From CAYTOF01 sp964439435 (GTDB taxonomy: Bacteria > Bacillota > Clostridia > Oscillospirales > QAMX01): a stretch of 5,329 bases of DNA. How positions within the stretch are numbered: position 1 is the stretch's first letter; the number at the start of each line of letters is the position of its first letter. The stretch spans positions 1 to 5,329 of the forward strand of contig CAYTOF010000097.1 in the NCBI GenBank assembly GCA_964439435.1. The letters are read 5' to 3'. The notes under the pieces are model-generated. The model was not told the origin of the DNA. It ran no database searches and saw only the letters and a program-made list of their open reading frames with translations. This document shows positions 4,789 to 5,329 of this stretch, piece by piece. The position numbers and the translations under genes are program-made.

Positions 4789-5329
4789 AGGAGTATATCA
4801 AGATTCAAGCCGCCGACAATGTGGCAATTGCCCTGAAGGATTTAGAAAGCGGAACGGAGATAGAGCTTTGCGACGATGTCTTTTGGCTGAAAGAGAACAT
4901 CAGAGCGGGCCATAAGTTTGCAGCTGCTCCCATCGAGGAGAGCAGCTTTGTCGTAAAATACGGCTTCCCCATAGGGGTTGCGACCAAAGCCATACCCCAA
5001 GGCCATTTTGTCCACTCTCACAATATGAAGACGAACCTGAAAGACAATTTAGAATATGTGTACAACCCGCAATTTAGGGAGTTAAAGGTCAGATCGGGGC
5101 CTAAAACTTTTTGGGGATACAAAAGGGCAAATGGAGAGGTGGGTATCCGCAACGAGCTTTGGATTATACCCACCGTCGGCTGTATAAACGATGTGGGGAA
5201 AGAGATTGTGACGCGCTTCAAGGCCGAATACGGGGCAGAGCTTGCGGTCAATGTGGAGGCCTTTTGCCATGAATACGGCTGTTCACAGCTTGGCGATGAC
5301 CATATGAACACCGTGTCCATCCTCGCAGG
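4785..5329 (+). CDS. uxaA: Altronate dehydratase, N-terminal part (runs off right edge)
   Basis: The first 181 codons of altronate dehydratase, which removes water from D-altronate to give 2-keto-3-deoxygluconate. Seen: an N-terminal SAF-type domain (about 1-80) with IEESSFVVKYGFPIGVATKA at 50-69 and QGHFVHSHNMKT at 72-83, then the start of the catalytic domain: GYKRANGEVGIRNELWIIPT at 111-130, VGCIN at 131-135, and HEYGCSQLGDDH at 162-173 with conserved cysteines 133 and 166. Family knowledge: UxaA is an iron-dependent dehydratase of about 490-500 residues, so roughly a third is present. The related UxuA (mannonate dehydratase) is an unrelated fold, so the call is specific. GTG at 4785 overlaps the uxaB stop as GTGA and has GGAG 8 nt upstream. 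The product is the substrate of the divergently encoded KdgK. Confidence 0.93.
   Translation, partial: MKEYIKIQAADNVAIALKDLESGTEIELCDDVFWLKENIRAGHKFAAAPIEESSFVVKYGFPIGVATKAIPQGHFVHSHNMKTNLKDNLEYVYNPQFRELKVRSGPKTFWGYKRANGEVGIRNELWIIPTVGCINDVGKEIVTRFKAEYGAELAVNVEAFCHEYGCSQLGDDHMNTVSILA

Overview
The window looks like part of a low-to-medium GC Gram-positive genome, most likely an anaerobic Clostridia-type Firmicute. The reasons are strong GGAGG/AAGGAG ribosome binding sites, two GTG-started genes with good ribosome binding sites (a third start is probably GTG too), sigma-A-like TTGAGA/TATAAT promoters, and a lipoprotein-type bacterial serpin. No rRNA, tRNA, mobile element, CRISPR array or origin is visible. 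The species is not identifiable from the sequence alone.

Layout: four genes lie on the minus strand and two on the plus strand, diverging from about 3122-3333. Leftward from that region come eda (3121-2495), kdgK (2463-1435), a thioredoxin-reductase-like flavoprotein (1236-364), and the start of a serpin lipoprotein (287 to beyond position 1). Rightward come uxaB (3334-4788) and the first 181 codons of uxaA (4785 to beyond 5329), which overlap by four bases (GTGA).

The four central genes form the lower hexuronate (galacturonate) pathway. UxaB reduces tagaturonate to altronate. UxaA dehydrates altronate to 2-keto-3-deoxygluconate (KDG). KdgK phosphorylates it to KDPG. Eda splits KDPG into pyruvate and glyceraldehyde-3-phosphate. 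The uronate isomerase (UxaC), a transporter and a regulator are not in the window and may lie beyond the right edge.

The most notable non-coding structure is the divergent control region. A 16-bp unit is tandemly duplicated at 3191-3222, and each copy carries a self-complementary ATTATAAT core. The left copy gives a plus-strand -10 exactly 17 bp from TTGAGA. The right copy gives a minus-strand -10 exactly 17 bp from TTGCAA. The predicted start points are about 5 bp apart, so the two polymerase sites should exclude each other. Three inverted repeats flank this switch and are candidates for operators or leader hairpins.

The flavoprotein and the serpin are not obviously part of uronate catabolism. 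The flavoprotein has its own likely extended -10 promoter in the 198-bp gap after kdgK. No clear intrinsic terminator was found anywhere in the window. No gene-free stretch exceeds 300 bases.
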